Of a stretch of 64,000 nucleotides of DNA, positions 24,101 to 35,600 are shown piece after piece. The notes under the pieces are model-generated. The model did not search any database. It was given only the letters and a program-made list of their open reading frames with translations, and had not been told where the DNA came from. Location of the stretch: the NCBI RefSeq assembly GCF_035582795.1, contig NC_134369.1:56296001-56360000 (forward strand), in the 5' to 3' direction. Source of the stretch: Mycteria americana. Taxonomy: Eukaryota > Chordata > Aves > Ciconiiformes > Ciconiidae. The stretch's first letter is position 1; every line of letters starts with the position of its first letter. The translations under genes were made by a program, and so were the position numbers.

Positions 24101-27100
24101 AAAGGAAACAGAATTGTGCCTCTGGTTACAAATTCTCAAGCTGAGATGCTATTGTTACCTGTATGCTTTGAAAAAGTCTATTCATTATTAAAGAAATTAA
24201 AAGAAAAAATCTTTGAAGGCCTTTTAAATGCAAAGACACCGCCTCTGGCTCTGGAAGTCCCTGAGTCAAAATGCCAGGGAGTTAATGTAGCTGGGAAGTG
24301 TCTCCTGTCCTGTTCTTCTACTGTCCCTCGTCACCTGCAGTTGGCCACTTTCAGAGAGGGATTTGTGCTTCGACTGGCACAGCTGCACTAATATAACTGA
24401 GAGGAATTTTGTTCAAATCATGGCCAAGACTTTTTGCTCTATTTGTGAGAGGCCAGTCACATCTGGACAAGTTATATACCTTCCAAACCCAGAAGTTATG
24501 TTGAAGGCTGGTGATTAAAATTCTCCAAGGAGTTCATTAGCACTGAGCATGATCCGCCCCCAATGTTTGTACATTTTGACCAGACCAAACCTGCTTTGCT
24601 CTGTTCAGGCATGGAAAAGGGCTTTCTCTTTAGTTCCTCCTCACTGTATCTCAATTCCCCATCTGGAACATGAAGATAGTTAACACCACTTCCTTCAGAG
24701 GCTGTGGGTGTGTGAACCACGTATCATGGGCTAACATGACAGCTTGAGTGAACGTAGGCTTACTTGGGAGTGTAGGTGAGGTCATGCAAGGTAGCTAAAG
24801 GAAGAGGTTAGGTACCTTAATTTACCTTAATTTACCTTAATTTACCATGGAGTACATGTGGGGACATGGGCAGATAGTGTAGAGCTGTAACTTTTCACCT
24901 TAGGTTTTCCTGCAGTAACCAATTTCTCTGCCCATACTCAGTCATGCAAAGTCATAGGCAACAATCACACAAACTTATGGGGCAAGTTCATTCAGTGATG
25001 CATTTAAGTGATGAATGGCATGAGGCCACATACTGAATGTTGAGAATGAAATAAAAGTTTAAATGACAACTCATCCAGCGACCATCACATTATTTTCCAA
25101 TCCTTGACATTTGGTATGTTTTCAATATACTGCATGAAGCAAAGACTTTAGTCCAGATATGTAGTTGTGTAATAATATATCATGACACATATGTAAAAGA
25201 AGACGGAATTAAGATGACATGACCAACCTTTATTTTTTGTTGCTATATTTTGCAATTTTTATGTTTCCCAGCACATTTTAGTACAGAAAATAACTGCCAA
25301 AGCCCTATTTCAATATACTTCGAAAAGAGAATCATTAACTTTCTAAGTACAAGTCATGTGACTATGTATCTGTTTTGCCTCTGCTACCTAACAGTTTCCC
25401 TTCATGAACAACGAAAAACCTGGGAATCTGCTTGAAGTGGAAAATGGTAATTTTAAAAAAGAAATAATTTTGTCAACTGTAAAAACTGCCTCTTTTTTCA
25501 TTAAAAAAATCAAAACTAAAGCCCCAATTGTTTTCTTGCTGTGAATGTTGAGGAAGTGATTTAATCTTGCTGTGATATAGTTATTGTGGCAGATATTTTC
25601 TAGCTTTGTTATTTAAATCACCTTACAATGAGAGCTATAATAGGAAAAATTAATGTGTGCAAATTATTGGTAAAAATGACTTCTACTTTGAATATGAATA
25701 GGGATCTAAAGGCTTTGTACAGAGAGTCTAATTTTTCATCTACAACTAGATATGAATCTCTTACTTTTCATGCTTGCAGACAGAGAAGTGCAGCCAGAAC
25801 CTTTCAAACTATGCAGCAGCCTGTGTAGCATATCAGATCAGGGCCTGGACTCTGGGGAGAGCACCTGTAAACTGAAAAGGCACCTGTAAAGTTTTCGGTG
25901 GTAGTTAATGAAGCTGTATGCCCCTTGTGACAAAATTAAATATTCTCACCACTCTAGCAGTCACAGGATGCTTGGAAGCAGCTGTTGATACAGCAGACAT
26001 AAGGGACATTATAAATAGGTCAGTGAAACAGACAGCAAGTTCTCTTTCCTTCCTCTTTCTTCCCTGCCACCCTGCAAATCCTTGCAACCCGAGAACATCA
26101 ATTATTGGAATAAAAATACAGACCTCAGAGAAGCACCAAGGAAAGAGATATCACTACTCCAGATTTCTCTGTATTATTCAGGGTCTAAAACATTAAACTT
26201 TCTGCTTTTTTTTTTTTTTTCTAATTTTGTAAATGGAAACATTTTTTGAGACTATCAGGAATTGTGAAAATGTAAATGGAACAAACTTTAATAGTGTTGA
26301 TGTAAACTTTATGTCTTTTTGAAGATCAGGCAATTGCAAAAATTACTCACCATACTGGGAGATACTAAATATGGGTAAAAATTGTAGTGGAGTTACTACA
26401 TTTTATCAGAGCACTCAGGGGGAATAAATGTGTTTTGCAGGTTACACATAAAGCATGATTGCTTTTATGGAATGATTCTATAAACCAACAATTCAATATA
26501 AAATCTATACAGGATTTACAGGATTGGGTTACCTCCATTCCCACCCAGTTCTTTTATCAATATGGGATCCCAGTTTTTAAGATTTTGCATTAACAGGGAA
26601 AGAGGGTTGCCATGGAATTTACTTAAAGGTAAATAACTATGTCATCTGCAAGAACCAGTAATTCTCAGGCTATAGGCAGTTCATACATGGTCCTAGGAGT
26701 CTGCCTATGTAATATTGAATAAAAGACACTTCTTTCCAACCATTCATTGATCTAAACTCGATTACATCTGTAAAATGTTCCAGTCAAACAAGCACCATGC
26801 AATGGCTGTAGAGTGGAATAGGACATGTTAAAATGTGTGTCGAATTCCACTTGCTGCTTATATATCTCTGCTGTGGGTGTATTTCCTAAAAAGGTTTCCA
26901 GACTCTAACTAATGCAGAGAAAAGCTTGTTAGATGCAGTGATGCAATTAGATATTTTCTGGATTGAAATATGCTTTGTCTATATCCTCTCTGTAAAAAAC
27001 AGAGATAATCTAGGGCATTGGCTTTGGTCCTTCTTGGCTTTTTCCAACATTGGGAATAGATCTGTTCATGTCACCTTGGTCTTCAATGATCTAATACTTC

Positions 27101-29016
27101 ACCAAACATTCACAGTCACATGTGGTTTTTCCACTGAGGGGATTTGTGATGTGTTTTGAAGACCAAACAAGTGGAATAAAACTAGAATTAATTTGTAGTT
27201 AATACAATCTCTTAAAAAACCTCCTCTTCCTTATTGGTTTACATGAAAATTAATTGTGCCATTGCCTGTTGAAACCTGAACAGATGGTACTATAACACTT
27301 AAAAACAATCCTGTCACACTCCACAAATGCTTTTAGCTCTAGGATATTACGATTAACTTGAGTGGTCTAGATGAGCTTCCCATCCGACACTGGTGGCATT
27401 GGTTGTTAGGGTTTTAAATATTACGTGAAGAGAAGATACTCTACATGTTTTGGACTTCTGTGGGGTCCTGAACTCTTTTTTTTCTTAGTGTCTGAGAAGG
27501 TTTTTTAATTGAAATTATGATTATGTGCAGCTGGGTCACATAATATAGAAGTTGAAGGTTGTGAATTTGTTTGGTTTATTATTTCCAATGTTTTGCTTAA
27601 TCTATCATGAGGCAGGATGGGTTTTCTATTAACTCATGCCAGTACTAGCGCAGTGAGTATGTTCTGAATAGACAGCAGGGCTGATGTCTCCTCCTTGGGT
27701 TTAAGTCCTAATGAGGCCCAATGATAATTGATAATTTGTATCTGTAGACAAACATTTTGGAGCCTTTGTCCTACACAGGAGCTCCCCATGATCTTCCCAA
27801 ACCTTGTGGGTTCCCCACAGGAAGAGGATTACCATGATAAGATGTAAGGAAACTTCTGTAAACCAAAGGAGGGTACTTGATAACAACAGTCAGCATACCT
27901 GTGAATTTAACCAGAGAATACTTGTAAGGTGTGATCTGACAAGATGACATCTAGAGCTCGGGGGAAATGTAGATGTAAGCCACCAACCATGCATTCAGCA
28001 TTATAATCAGAAACTCAGGAGGAGAACAAGTCCTCAACAGAGGAGGATCTGAAGTGGCAGGAGCTGTAAGTGTTGCCTTCATTCACATTCTTGCTGGTAC
28101 CTCAGGCATGACTAGAAGTTTAGTTGCAATATATTTGTATAGAAGATTGTTTGAGGAAACAAATAAAGGGGGAGGGTGGGAGAAAGAACAACAACAAAAA
28201 AAACCCCTAACCTAATATTATGTACACTTTAACAGCTATCCTTACTAACAATAAGCATTTACAGAAGAGGGATAACAGCCATAAAGCTTGGAAGAGTTCA
28301 AGTACTGCAGGTTTGGGACACTGAGTCACAGGTGATGACAGGGAAAGAAGTTACAGTCACAAGTATGGGGACATCCACAGTGCGGGAGTCCCTCTAAACA
28401 ATACTCACCAAGTGTCTTCACTCAAAACACCTCATTTGAGAGAGTCTAAATAGTAAAATGTATATGGACAAGAATGTGAGAGGGATCTTGAGCTCTCAAT
28501 ATAAATCTGACATCACCCAAAAGGTTTTGACTTGAAACAGTGACTGAAAATTACTGAAAATACTGTCTCTAAGTCAGACTAGACTTACCTGTTAAGAGTA
28601 AGTGTGAAGTTCGTTTTGTCAAGGGAATTTGCCGTATTATACATTTGCTTTTAGGACTGGAGCAATTGTGAAAGAAGATCCATTCTTGCTGTTTTGCATG
28701 TGATATGAGCCATATTCCTGAAACTATCTGTTCCAACCTTTGCCTTAGCTGACCTGTCAGATAACTGAAGTTGTGAGATAGCCTTCCACAAAAAGTTTTG
28801 TTTTCCTTCTTCTTTGCTCACCATCACGTGCTTAATATGCAAAATAGATGTCTGGGGCTCCACTTCCCCTTTTGTTGTAATAATAAATGTAAGTCTACAA
28901 TTCACATAAAGATTGATTCTGCCATAGAAATCCACTGCAGAGCCCTACCCTATCTCCATAGGAACTTACACAATGTCGCTTTGTCTAATAAGCAGGATGT
29001 GGCTGTTGAAAAGAAG
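18158..29016. other. Intergenic, AT-rich, no gene recognised
   Basis: Nearly 11 kb between the first CR1 and the second LTR. Open frames are short and none resembles a known protein. Simple sequence includes a TA-rich patch at about 20,530-20,620 and 10-bp tandem units at 24,813-24,846. No RNA gene was seen. Confidence 0.6.
24813..24846 (+). repeat. 10-bp tandem repeat (taccttaatt)n
   Basis: About 3.4 exact copies of the unit taccttaatt in intergenic DNA. Confidence 0.9.
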
Positions 29017-29446
29017 TGTAACTGATGTATTACTAGTCTAGTTAGTAAACCATGAAGAACTGCTTAGATCTGTCAAAAAGGTAGGAAACTAGGGGAAAGG
29101 TAATTCTGGCAGAGGGAGATCGCGACCACCGACTCACGGACCACCTACACCAATTATACCACGGACTCAAATGATGAAGTTGAAGAACAACTAAGCATGC
29201 ATACTAATTTACTTGCGAGGTGAAGAATTTTTAACCAATCATTTAATAGAAGAATACTGCATATGTATTAGGAAGTTGAATATGTTAATGCTTTGTGTAT
29301 AACTAACTAACTGTTCATTTGAAGGCTGGGTGTGCTGTCTTGGGACAGGCACCCCTATCTGCACAAATATGCAATAAAATACTTCTGCTCTGTGTGTATA
29401 TTGGCATTTTGCACACCAGGTGAACGAACACCGATTTTTGGGACAA
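29017..29446 (+). mobile_element. Probable solo LTR, second ERV family (boundaries approximate)
   Basis: The segment containing agatcgcgaccaccgactca, ggaccacctacaccaat, gcatgcatactaatttactt, an AATAAA at 29,373-29,378 followed by a tctgtgtgtatattggc tract, and ending tttttgggacaac looks like the U3-R-U5 of a bird endogenous retrovirus LTR. This is recognition of style and phrases from memory, not a search. Neither end is firm: the TG at 29,017 is a guess and no matching target duplication was found. It lies about 1.6 kb upstream of the GOLGA5 promoter, on the same strand. Confidence 0.45.
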
Positions 29447-30925
29447 CGCTTTCAGGTAATAAGTACAGTAATTTCAAGACAGATGAACCAACATCACAGG
29501 AGAAGTGTTCTTTTCTTCTTACCCTCCTATAAAAACTGTTCTAAAATTAGCTAAAAGTTACTTGCTGTTTACTTCAACCCCGTACACACAAAGCCATGGT
29601 AAAAGTCTCCTGTTTATCAGTCAGAAAAGCCAGAATCCTTCCTTCCTCCTGAATGTTCCTTTTATATGATAATTTATATTTTTAATGATAATAAATATTC
29701 GTAATTATCACTCACTGTTGGAGCAGTATTTTATTCCTTGTAGGACGTTAGTAGTTTTCGCTTAACAAAAGTAATTTTTAAAGTCTTTTTTTTCTTCTCT
29801 GGGTGGAGGCAAAACTTGCCCAATAGTGCAAATTTATCCCAAAAGAGTGCTGAGCACATTCTTTATGCCAAGCCCCTTGGTTTCAGTGTGTGTAAGTGCC
29901 CTTTTTTTGTCATGCAAACCTCTACATCATGGGGCTTTGAAGAAGGAAATGGGCCACTTGGTCATCAGGAAACGGCCTCAGAAAATCCTGAGAGTTTTTG
30001 TGGAAGGCAAACTGAAGACTGGAAAAATCGGGGCTTTAGAGCTTAGATTATTTCTTTACTAGTCCCAGGATACTATCTTAAAAGGAGTCCCTAAGGATGT
30101 GGGAAGCCCTTGTGTTAACCTGAACTAATGTCTCTTCTCAGACTAGTCATGATACCTTATGTGAACTTAATCTGAAAAAAAAGTTAAGACAACCTCAGTA
30201 TACTTACCTCTTACCCAAGTAAGAGTCACCTTTGCTTGCACAGCACTTTTCAAGTATTTTCAGCAGAAACAAGGTGATATTAGTGTTATCATACAGGGCA
30301 AGTGCATGGGAAGGATTCTTGCAACAGGGTAAGCGTGAGCCTGGACATTAAAGCTTCCGATAAAAGTTTTGTGAATCCAGGAGGTTAAAAGGACACCTTT
30401 AGTTATTTGTTATTTGTTGTGCGGGAGGGGTGGGGGGTTTATAGCTGGGGGGATCCCATGTTCCTTGGTATTTTACAGTTGCCCTTGAGGATCAGGTCAT
30501 CCCCTTCACATCTTCCCCAAGTTGTAGAGAACAGAACATAAATGACCAATGTCGTTTCTTCTGGTCGAAATTCATATAATTTGTTGGCAATATCAAGGCC
30601 AAGGTGTTTTTTTCCAGTGGGCCTGTACAATGGTCTGACATCCCGACCTGGGGAGCAGAGACAAGGAGAAGGGCTTCCCAGGCCTGGAGCAGACCAAGGG
30701 CACCCCGAACGGGTCACCCGCCATTTCTGGGCAGAGGCAGCAAGACAGTTTCTGTCAGGTCAAGCAGCCATTTATAAACCACCATCCTTAAACCCCGTGT
30801 CGGGAAAGGCAAGATCACGCTTGGCTGTTTTTAACAGCCACGGCGAAGACCCTCCTTGACCTCTCGCACTGCGGGGCTGGAGCTCCTCCTGCCATCACAA
30901 AGCAGAAGTGCAGGAAACGTGAGCA
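29447..30925. other. Region upstream of GOLGA5, nothing recognised
   Basis: GC content rises gradually towards the CpG island from about 30,600. A short C- and G-rich segment (30,420-30,440) is present. No exon of another gene was identified. Confidence 0.5.
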
Positions 30926-30975
30926 CCGGGAACCGCTTCCCTCAGGGGGGCCGGGGACCGCTTCCCTCAGGGGCG
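30926..30975 (+). repeat. 25-bp tandem duplication at CpG island edge
   Basis: Units 30926-30950 and 30951-30975 both read ccggg[a/g]accgcttccctcagg with a G-rich end, differing at about two bases. Confidence 0.85.
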
Positions 30976-31079
30976 GGCCGTTACCGGGAGGGAGGGGCAG
31001 CGCGCTCGCTTTTGCCCCGCCCGGCAGGAGGGGCGGGGCTTGACGCGCTGTGCCACCTCACGATTCTCCCGACGCTTCC

Positions 31080-31091
31080 TGCGCCTGCGCA
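31080..31091 (+). promoter_or_regulatory. NRF1-like site
   Basis: TGCGCCTGCGCA is a near-palindromic match to the NRF1 consensus (YGCGCAYGCGCR) with one central substitution. It lies just before the two ETS sites. Confidence 0.6.
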
Positions 31092-31098
31092 CTGCGTT

Positions 31099-31125
31099 CC
31101 GGAAGGCGGCCACGTCTGCCGGAAG
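31099..31125 (+). promoter_or_regulatory. Paired ETS-like sites
   Basis: CCGGAAG occurs at 31099-31105 and again at 31119-31125, in the same orientation and 20 bp apart, two helical turns. ETS/GABP sites of this type commonly overlap start sites in TATA-less promoters. Confidence 0.6.
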
Positions 31126-31248
31126 ATGGGGTCGCGGCAGCGAGCCCGGCCCGGGGCCTCGCAGTGACCGTCGTCGCCCGGCGCCCCCTTCCCCCCTACC
31201 CCCCTCACGACTCCCCTCGGGCCGGGGGTCTCCCGCGCTGGGAGGAGG
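31100..31248 (+). other. GOLGA5: Predicted GOLGA5 non-coding exon 1
   Basis: The exon is inferred: the CpG-island sequence gggaggag is followed by GTGAGG (GT at 31249-31250), a good donor that would splice to the acceptor at 32,030 and give an intron of about 780 bp. The start is set loosely at the ETS sites. It contains a 13-codon upstream reading frame (31126-31167) if transcription starts before 31,126. Other donors downstream in the island are possible. Confidence 0.5.
31126..31167 (+). other. Upstream ORF in predicted GOLGA5 5' UTR
   Basis: An ATG in a strong context (ggaagATGG, A at -3 is a, G at +4) opens 13 codons, MGSRQRARPGASQ, ending with TGA at 31165-31167. It lies in the predicted first exon and is out of contact with the main frame. 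It is present in the mRNA only if transcription starts upstream of 31,126. Confidence 0.45.
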
Positions 31249-32030
31249 TGAGGCCGGGCTGTGCTGAGGCCTCCGCCGCTCCTGAGGGCCGCCGGGTGGG
31301 GGCGGGGGTCCGGGTCGGGGACAGGCAGCCGTGCTAAGGGGGTGGGGGGGGGCAGCGGCCACCCTGAACATCGGCGTCCCGCCCGGCCTCGCCTGCCTCT
31401 GCGCTTCCCTCTTTCCGCTGTGGGTGTGCTCGGCCAAGGGACCCTCCACAAGCTTGCCCTGGGGTGAACGAGCCTTTGCCGGGAGCTGGGATAGAGGCAA
31501 ACGTCGCCTTTGTAGATTCGCAAGGCTGTTGCTGCAAGTGAAGGCATGCACCTGTTCCCCGTGTTGGTGTCACAGAAGGGACAGCGGGCTGCAAAGTTTT
31601 TTGGGGAGAAGTTCCTCCTTCTGACCCAGGTTATGACTCTGCAGAACAAACATCTAAGGCTTTGTTGTTACCTGAAATAAGCATCTGGCCACTTTTCCTC
31701 CTCCAACTGAGTTTGGTTTTGTCAGGTGCAAGTAGACTTTATTTTCTGTTATTGTGGATTGGCTAGTAGGCTGGATGCTCTGCAGCAGGTGCTGATGCCA
31801 GAAACAGATAGGGTGGTCTGATAGCTAAGCCTTGGTTTTGTCTGTTTCCTTCAGAAACTGATTTGGTTTATTTCCATGAGTTACCAAAACAAGGAAATAC
31901 CAAGCAAGTAGGAGAAAACTATTAAAATCATTATAGCACTAATTGATTGACACACCAGTTGTTTAGGTAACCCATACATCTCACCTTATCAACACCAGTC
32001 TAATTTGTAATCATTCTGTGTCTTTTGCAG

Positions 32031-32646
32031 CATATGGTCCTGAAATTTTAATTTTATAGAGTTTATCAACAGATATCCATCATGTCTTGGCTTGCTGATC
32101 TCGCTGGAAAGGCAGAGGATCTACTCAACAGAGTTGATCAAGGAGCTGCATCGGCTCTGAGCAAAAAAGACACAGCAAGCAGTGCAGTTTATGATAATAA
32201 GAATTTGGACTCTGCCAATGAATATTCTGAATTGCGCCAGCATACTGGAGAACTGAAATATCAGACGTCATCCAAAGCAGCCTACATCTCCTCAGCAGCT
32301 GATAATATTAAACATCAAAAGGCCACAATCCTAGCAGGAACAGCAAATGTTAAACCAGCACGTAGGACATCTTCGGAGGTTGCTTCTCCAGGAGAAAGTG
32401 TTTCCATGCCCAGAGCTGCCTCACATTTTGTGAGAAGAAAAAAGTCGGAACCTGATGATGAGTTGCTATTTGATTTTCTCAACAGTTCAGAGAAAGAGCC
32501 TAACGGAAGGATGGACTCTAAAAAAGAGAAGAGCAAGGCACCTGTTCTTCAAAATCACTCTCGGACTTCAAGCATTAGTTCTGTGTCTACCAGTACACAG
32601 AGTGCAAGAACTACTGAAGACAATTCCATCAGGAGCCAAGGCAATG
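32031..32646 (+). CDS. GOLGA5: GOLGA5 exon 2 (start codon exon)
   Basis: The acceptor tcttttgcag precedes 32031, 51 bases of 5' UTR follow, and the ATG is at 32082 (context ccatcATGT). It encodes residues 1-188 plus one base of codon 189. The first 20 residues form the conserved amphipathic N-terminus. An acidic patch DDELLFDF at 125-132 follows the basic RRKK. The donor is ggcaatg then GTAGTT, the weakest part of this exon boundary. Reading through into the intron would stop two codons later, after residue 190. Confidence 0.96.
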
Positions 32647-35600
32647 GTAGTTAAATAGTATTGAACTAGAGATATTTAAAACCCAAGTATATCTAGGGTA
32701 AGGCTAGGTAATGGATTTACTATCACTTCATGAAACATTTAGTGGTAGTAGTATGTCAAATGTGTGGAGTCCAGCAGGGTCTTTAACATTTTTTCATCAC
32801 TGGGATAATCTTAGATACCATGTGAATTTGACAAGCTGCATAATTAATACCTATATCTTTTGTGTTCTTGTTCTACCTCACTGCTACAGCTCACCTTGAC
32901 CCCCGTGAGCTATGACCTAACCTTGCATCACCCCCATACATCCCCACTTAGAAGCACAAGCACTGCTGCATTTGTTTGATCACTCACAACACCTTACTTG
33001 TTGCCATGTAGGAGAGTGAGTGGCTTTCACTGGATGGTAGATGGTGCTGGCTGTTGCCCAATGCACCATGTGAGGTGATGTGAGGTTTTCTGTGTTCCAC
33101 CATGGAAGACGGGTAAGCTGTCAAACTTGCTTGTCCGGCAGAGTGGGAAGTTGGATGTGGATAGCCTGTTGCAGAGCTACAGGCATGAGAGAGCAAGATA
33201 GATAAAGCCTCCAGGTTTGCCAGAAGCAGTTGATTACTGCAGTCTAAATCCAGATGCCTGAAAGAGCCTCCAGGCCAGATGGTCAAAAGTTGGGGCTATT
33301 CTCAAGTCAATGCAAAGGAGAATGTGGCTGGGAAGTGTCAGGAACTTGTGTTCTCTATCAGACTATCTAATCTATACTCGGTCTTTGCTGTTTCTGTGCT
33401 ACTTTGCTGTTTATTCGATAAAATTGAAGCAAATGGTTATATTATTTCTTAATAATGTAGTTAGAATACTTTATTATTTGTTCAGTACTTTGAGCGTGTA
33501 AAGCATTGTAAATGCCAGTTTTCACTTACTACATTAAGTATGCTGAAAACTTTTAGATGTAAAAAGGGATCATTTCCAAAGATGTGAATATTTTTGTATT
33601 TCTGGGTCTGTAACTTTTCAATAAGGTTTATTACTACTAATAATAATTCAAATATGTTAGACCTGGCTATATGGCCGTGCTGATTGGTGCTTAAGGAACA
33701 TATTTGTTTCACTCAGTGTGGCCTGTTGAATTTTCTTCTGAGGATTTTTGAGTGGAGTTTGCATTGTGGAGCTGCCAAATGAGGAAGCACACAATTACAA
33801 CGCAAGAGTTTGAGCACCCTGGTTTCGAAGTTGATTGTATAGATATATCTGTATCATTTAAATGTTCTGTATAGCATCTGTTGAAGTAGCTTATGATACG
33901 TTAGCTGTAGACAAAAACAGTTAACGTTATACTTTGTACATTGCCATGGATATAATCTAATATGTGCTATAAATGGCTAATTTCTTGCTTCGTTAGCTTC
34001 ATTAATCTATTGAGTTTTCCAGACAAAGGAATGAGGATAAATTGTCTGATAGTTTGGAAACTGTGTAAATGAATCAAAAGGAAGGAAACAACGCTTAGAA
34101 CCATTTAAAGAGGAAAGGGGTTTGAGAAAATGTGGAAGAAATCTTGCTGTCACTGCTGCTACTTGTCGGTGTGGTGGTGTTCAGAATTAATAGTCTGCCC
34201 CAGCTCCCTGGGCTCTGGCTGATAGGGGCTGTTGCAGTGGTAACAAGGAAGGTGGAGCAGGTTGGTTGGTAATCACAAGGTGAAGTAAATAACGTTGTGA
34301 CAGCTAACCTGCAGTCTTGCTTGGAATTAGTTGTGATCTGTCCCCCTGGATTTTCAGCAGTTACTCATCTGGGACATACTGAATTCAGAAGTAATTATTT
34401 TTGGATTGCCTGCTTGTTTGCTCATTGCGTGCTATGTTGTTTTACCTTAACACTGCTGCAAAGCTTCCAACTATCTGCGCGCTGGAATCAAGACTATTAC
34501 AGTGGATGTGTCAATTTCATAGCATTAATCCAGGATGCTCTGTATGTGTTTGTGCATGATGGGGAAAGGCTGTTGGTTCCTCCTTCCCTGCAAGGGACTG
34601 TTGTTCAGAATGCTACCAGGAGTTCCCTTACTGTTCTCACTGAGGTTCTAAGGTTTAAAAAAAAAAAGAAAAATAAAAATCTGTAGTTTGATTTCCATAA
34701 TCTAGGGAATTACAGTTTGTATTGGCAGAAAGCTTTTAACAGTTTGACAGAGTATATCTACCTTATATTTTTTCATTAGAGAAAGGAGAGATTATGTTTC
34801 TGCTTCAAATCACTGCAACTTGATTTCTCATAGTAAAAGTGCTTTTGAAAAAATATTTTGAGAGAATTATTAATACAGTATTATCAGTAAGATGATGTTT
34901 TGACTGATATTGTTCTTAAAATGCTTTTTTACATGAAGGTAACTAAAATATGTAGCTATGTGGCTGAGTTACATGCTTAGGTTTCACATCAAAATGACTA
35001 AGTATAGTCATCTGAACAGATGTTTTTAGAATAAAGTTTACATCCTCGAAATCAAAATCTTAATGGAAAACCAGAATGAGCTTGTATTAAAAATTCCCCT
35101 AGTTAGTTGCTATGTACATTTAATCTCTTCTGTTACTCTCTCAGCTTCTGAAGACATCTCTGGGCAGCATAGTCATAGAAAAGTATTAATGTTTTGAAAT
35201 CCTAAATTTGGCATTAATGTAATAAGAAATTTTATAACTTCCATGTCTTGTCTTGCAAGATTAACCAAAATGCTGCATGATGCATGTATACTGTATAATA
35301 GTCCTGTTTTGTGCAAGTCCCTCAGGAGAAGCAGCTCCAAAATAGCTTATACTGAAATGGAATATGATTTTTTATTATTATTATTATGCATTTAACCATT
35401 GATGCAGAACATGGAATTGTTGTTTATATCAAGGCAACTTACAAATACATATATTAGTTCTAACTTGCACCTCTCTGTACAGAAACTCCAGACAGTTCAG
35501 ATTCTGGACTGGGAGCACAAGGGGATGGCATGAAGGATTCATCACTAAGTGCAGTAACTAATCATAGTCTTTCAGCTAATGATGATTTCAAATCACATGA

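Larger units (their letters stand above)
30930..31480 (+). promoter_or_regulatory. GOLGA5: GOLGA5 CpG-island promoter
   Basis: This GC- and CpG-rich block is densest between 30,970 and 31,340. It carries an NRF1-like palindrome and two ETS-like CCGGAAG sites, typical of TATA-less housekeeping promoters. It lies 0.6-1.1 kb before the first GOLGA5 coding exon. The overlapping long open frames on both strands here come from the low stop-codon density. Confidence 0.85.

Noticed and set aside
30856..31651. Long open frames on both strands around the GOLGA5 promoter (up to 222 codons)
   Set aside because: Same CpG-island effect. The true start codon is downstream at 32,082, fixed by family similarity.
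34297..34686. 129-codon open frame in GOLGA5 intron 2
   Set aside because: No match to golgin-84, no suitable splice sites, and the two flanking coding exons join in phase without it.
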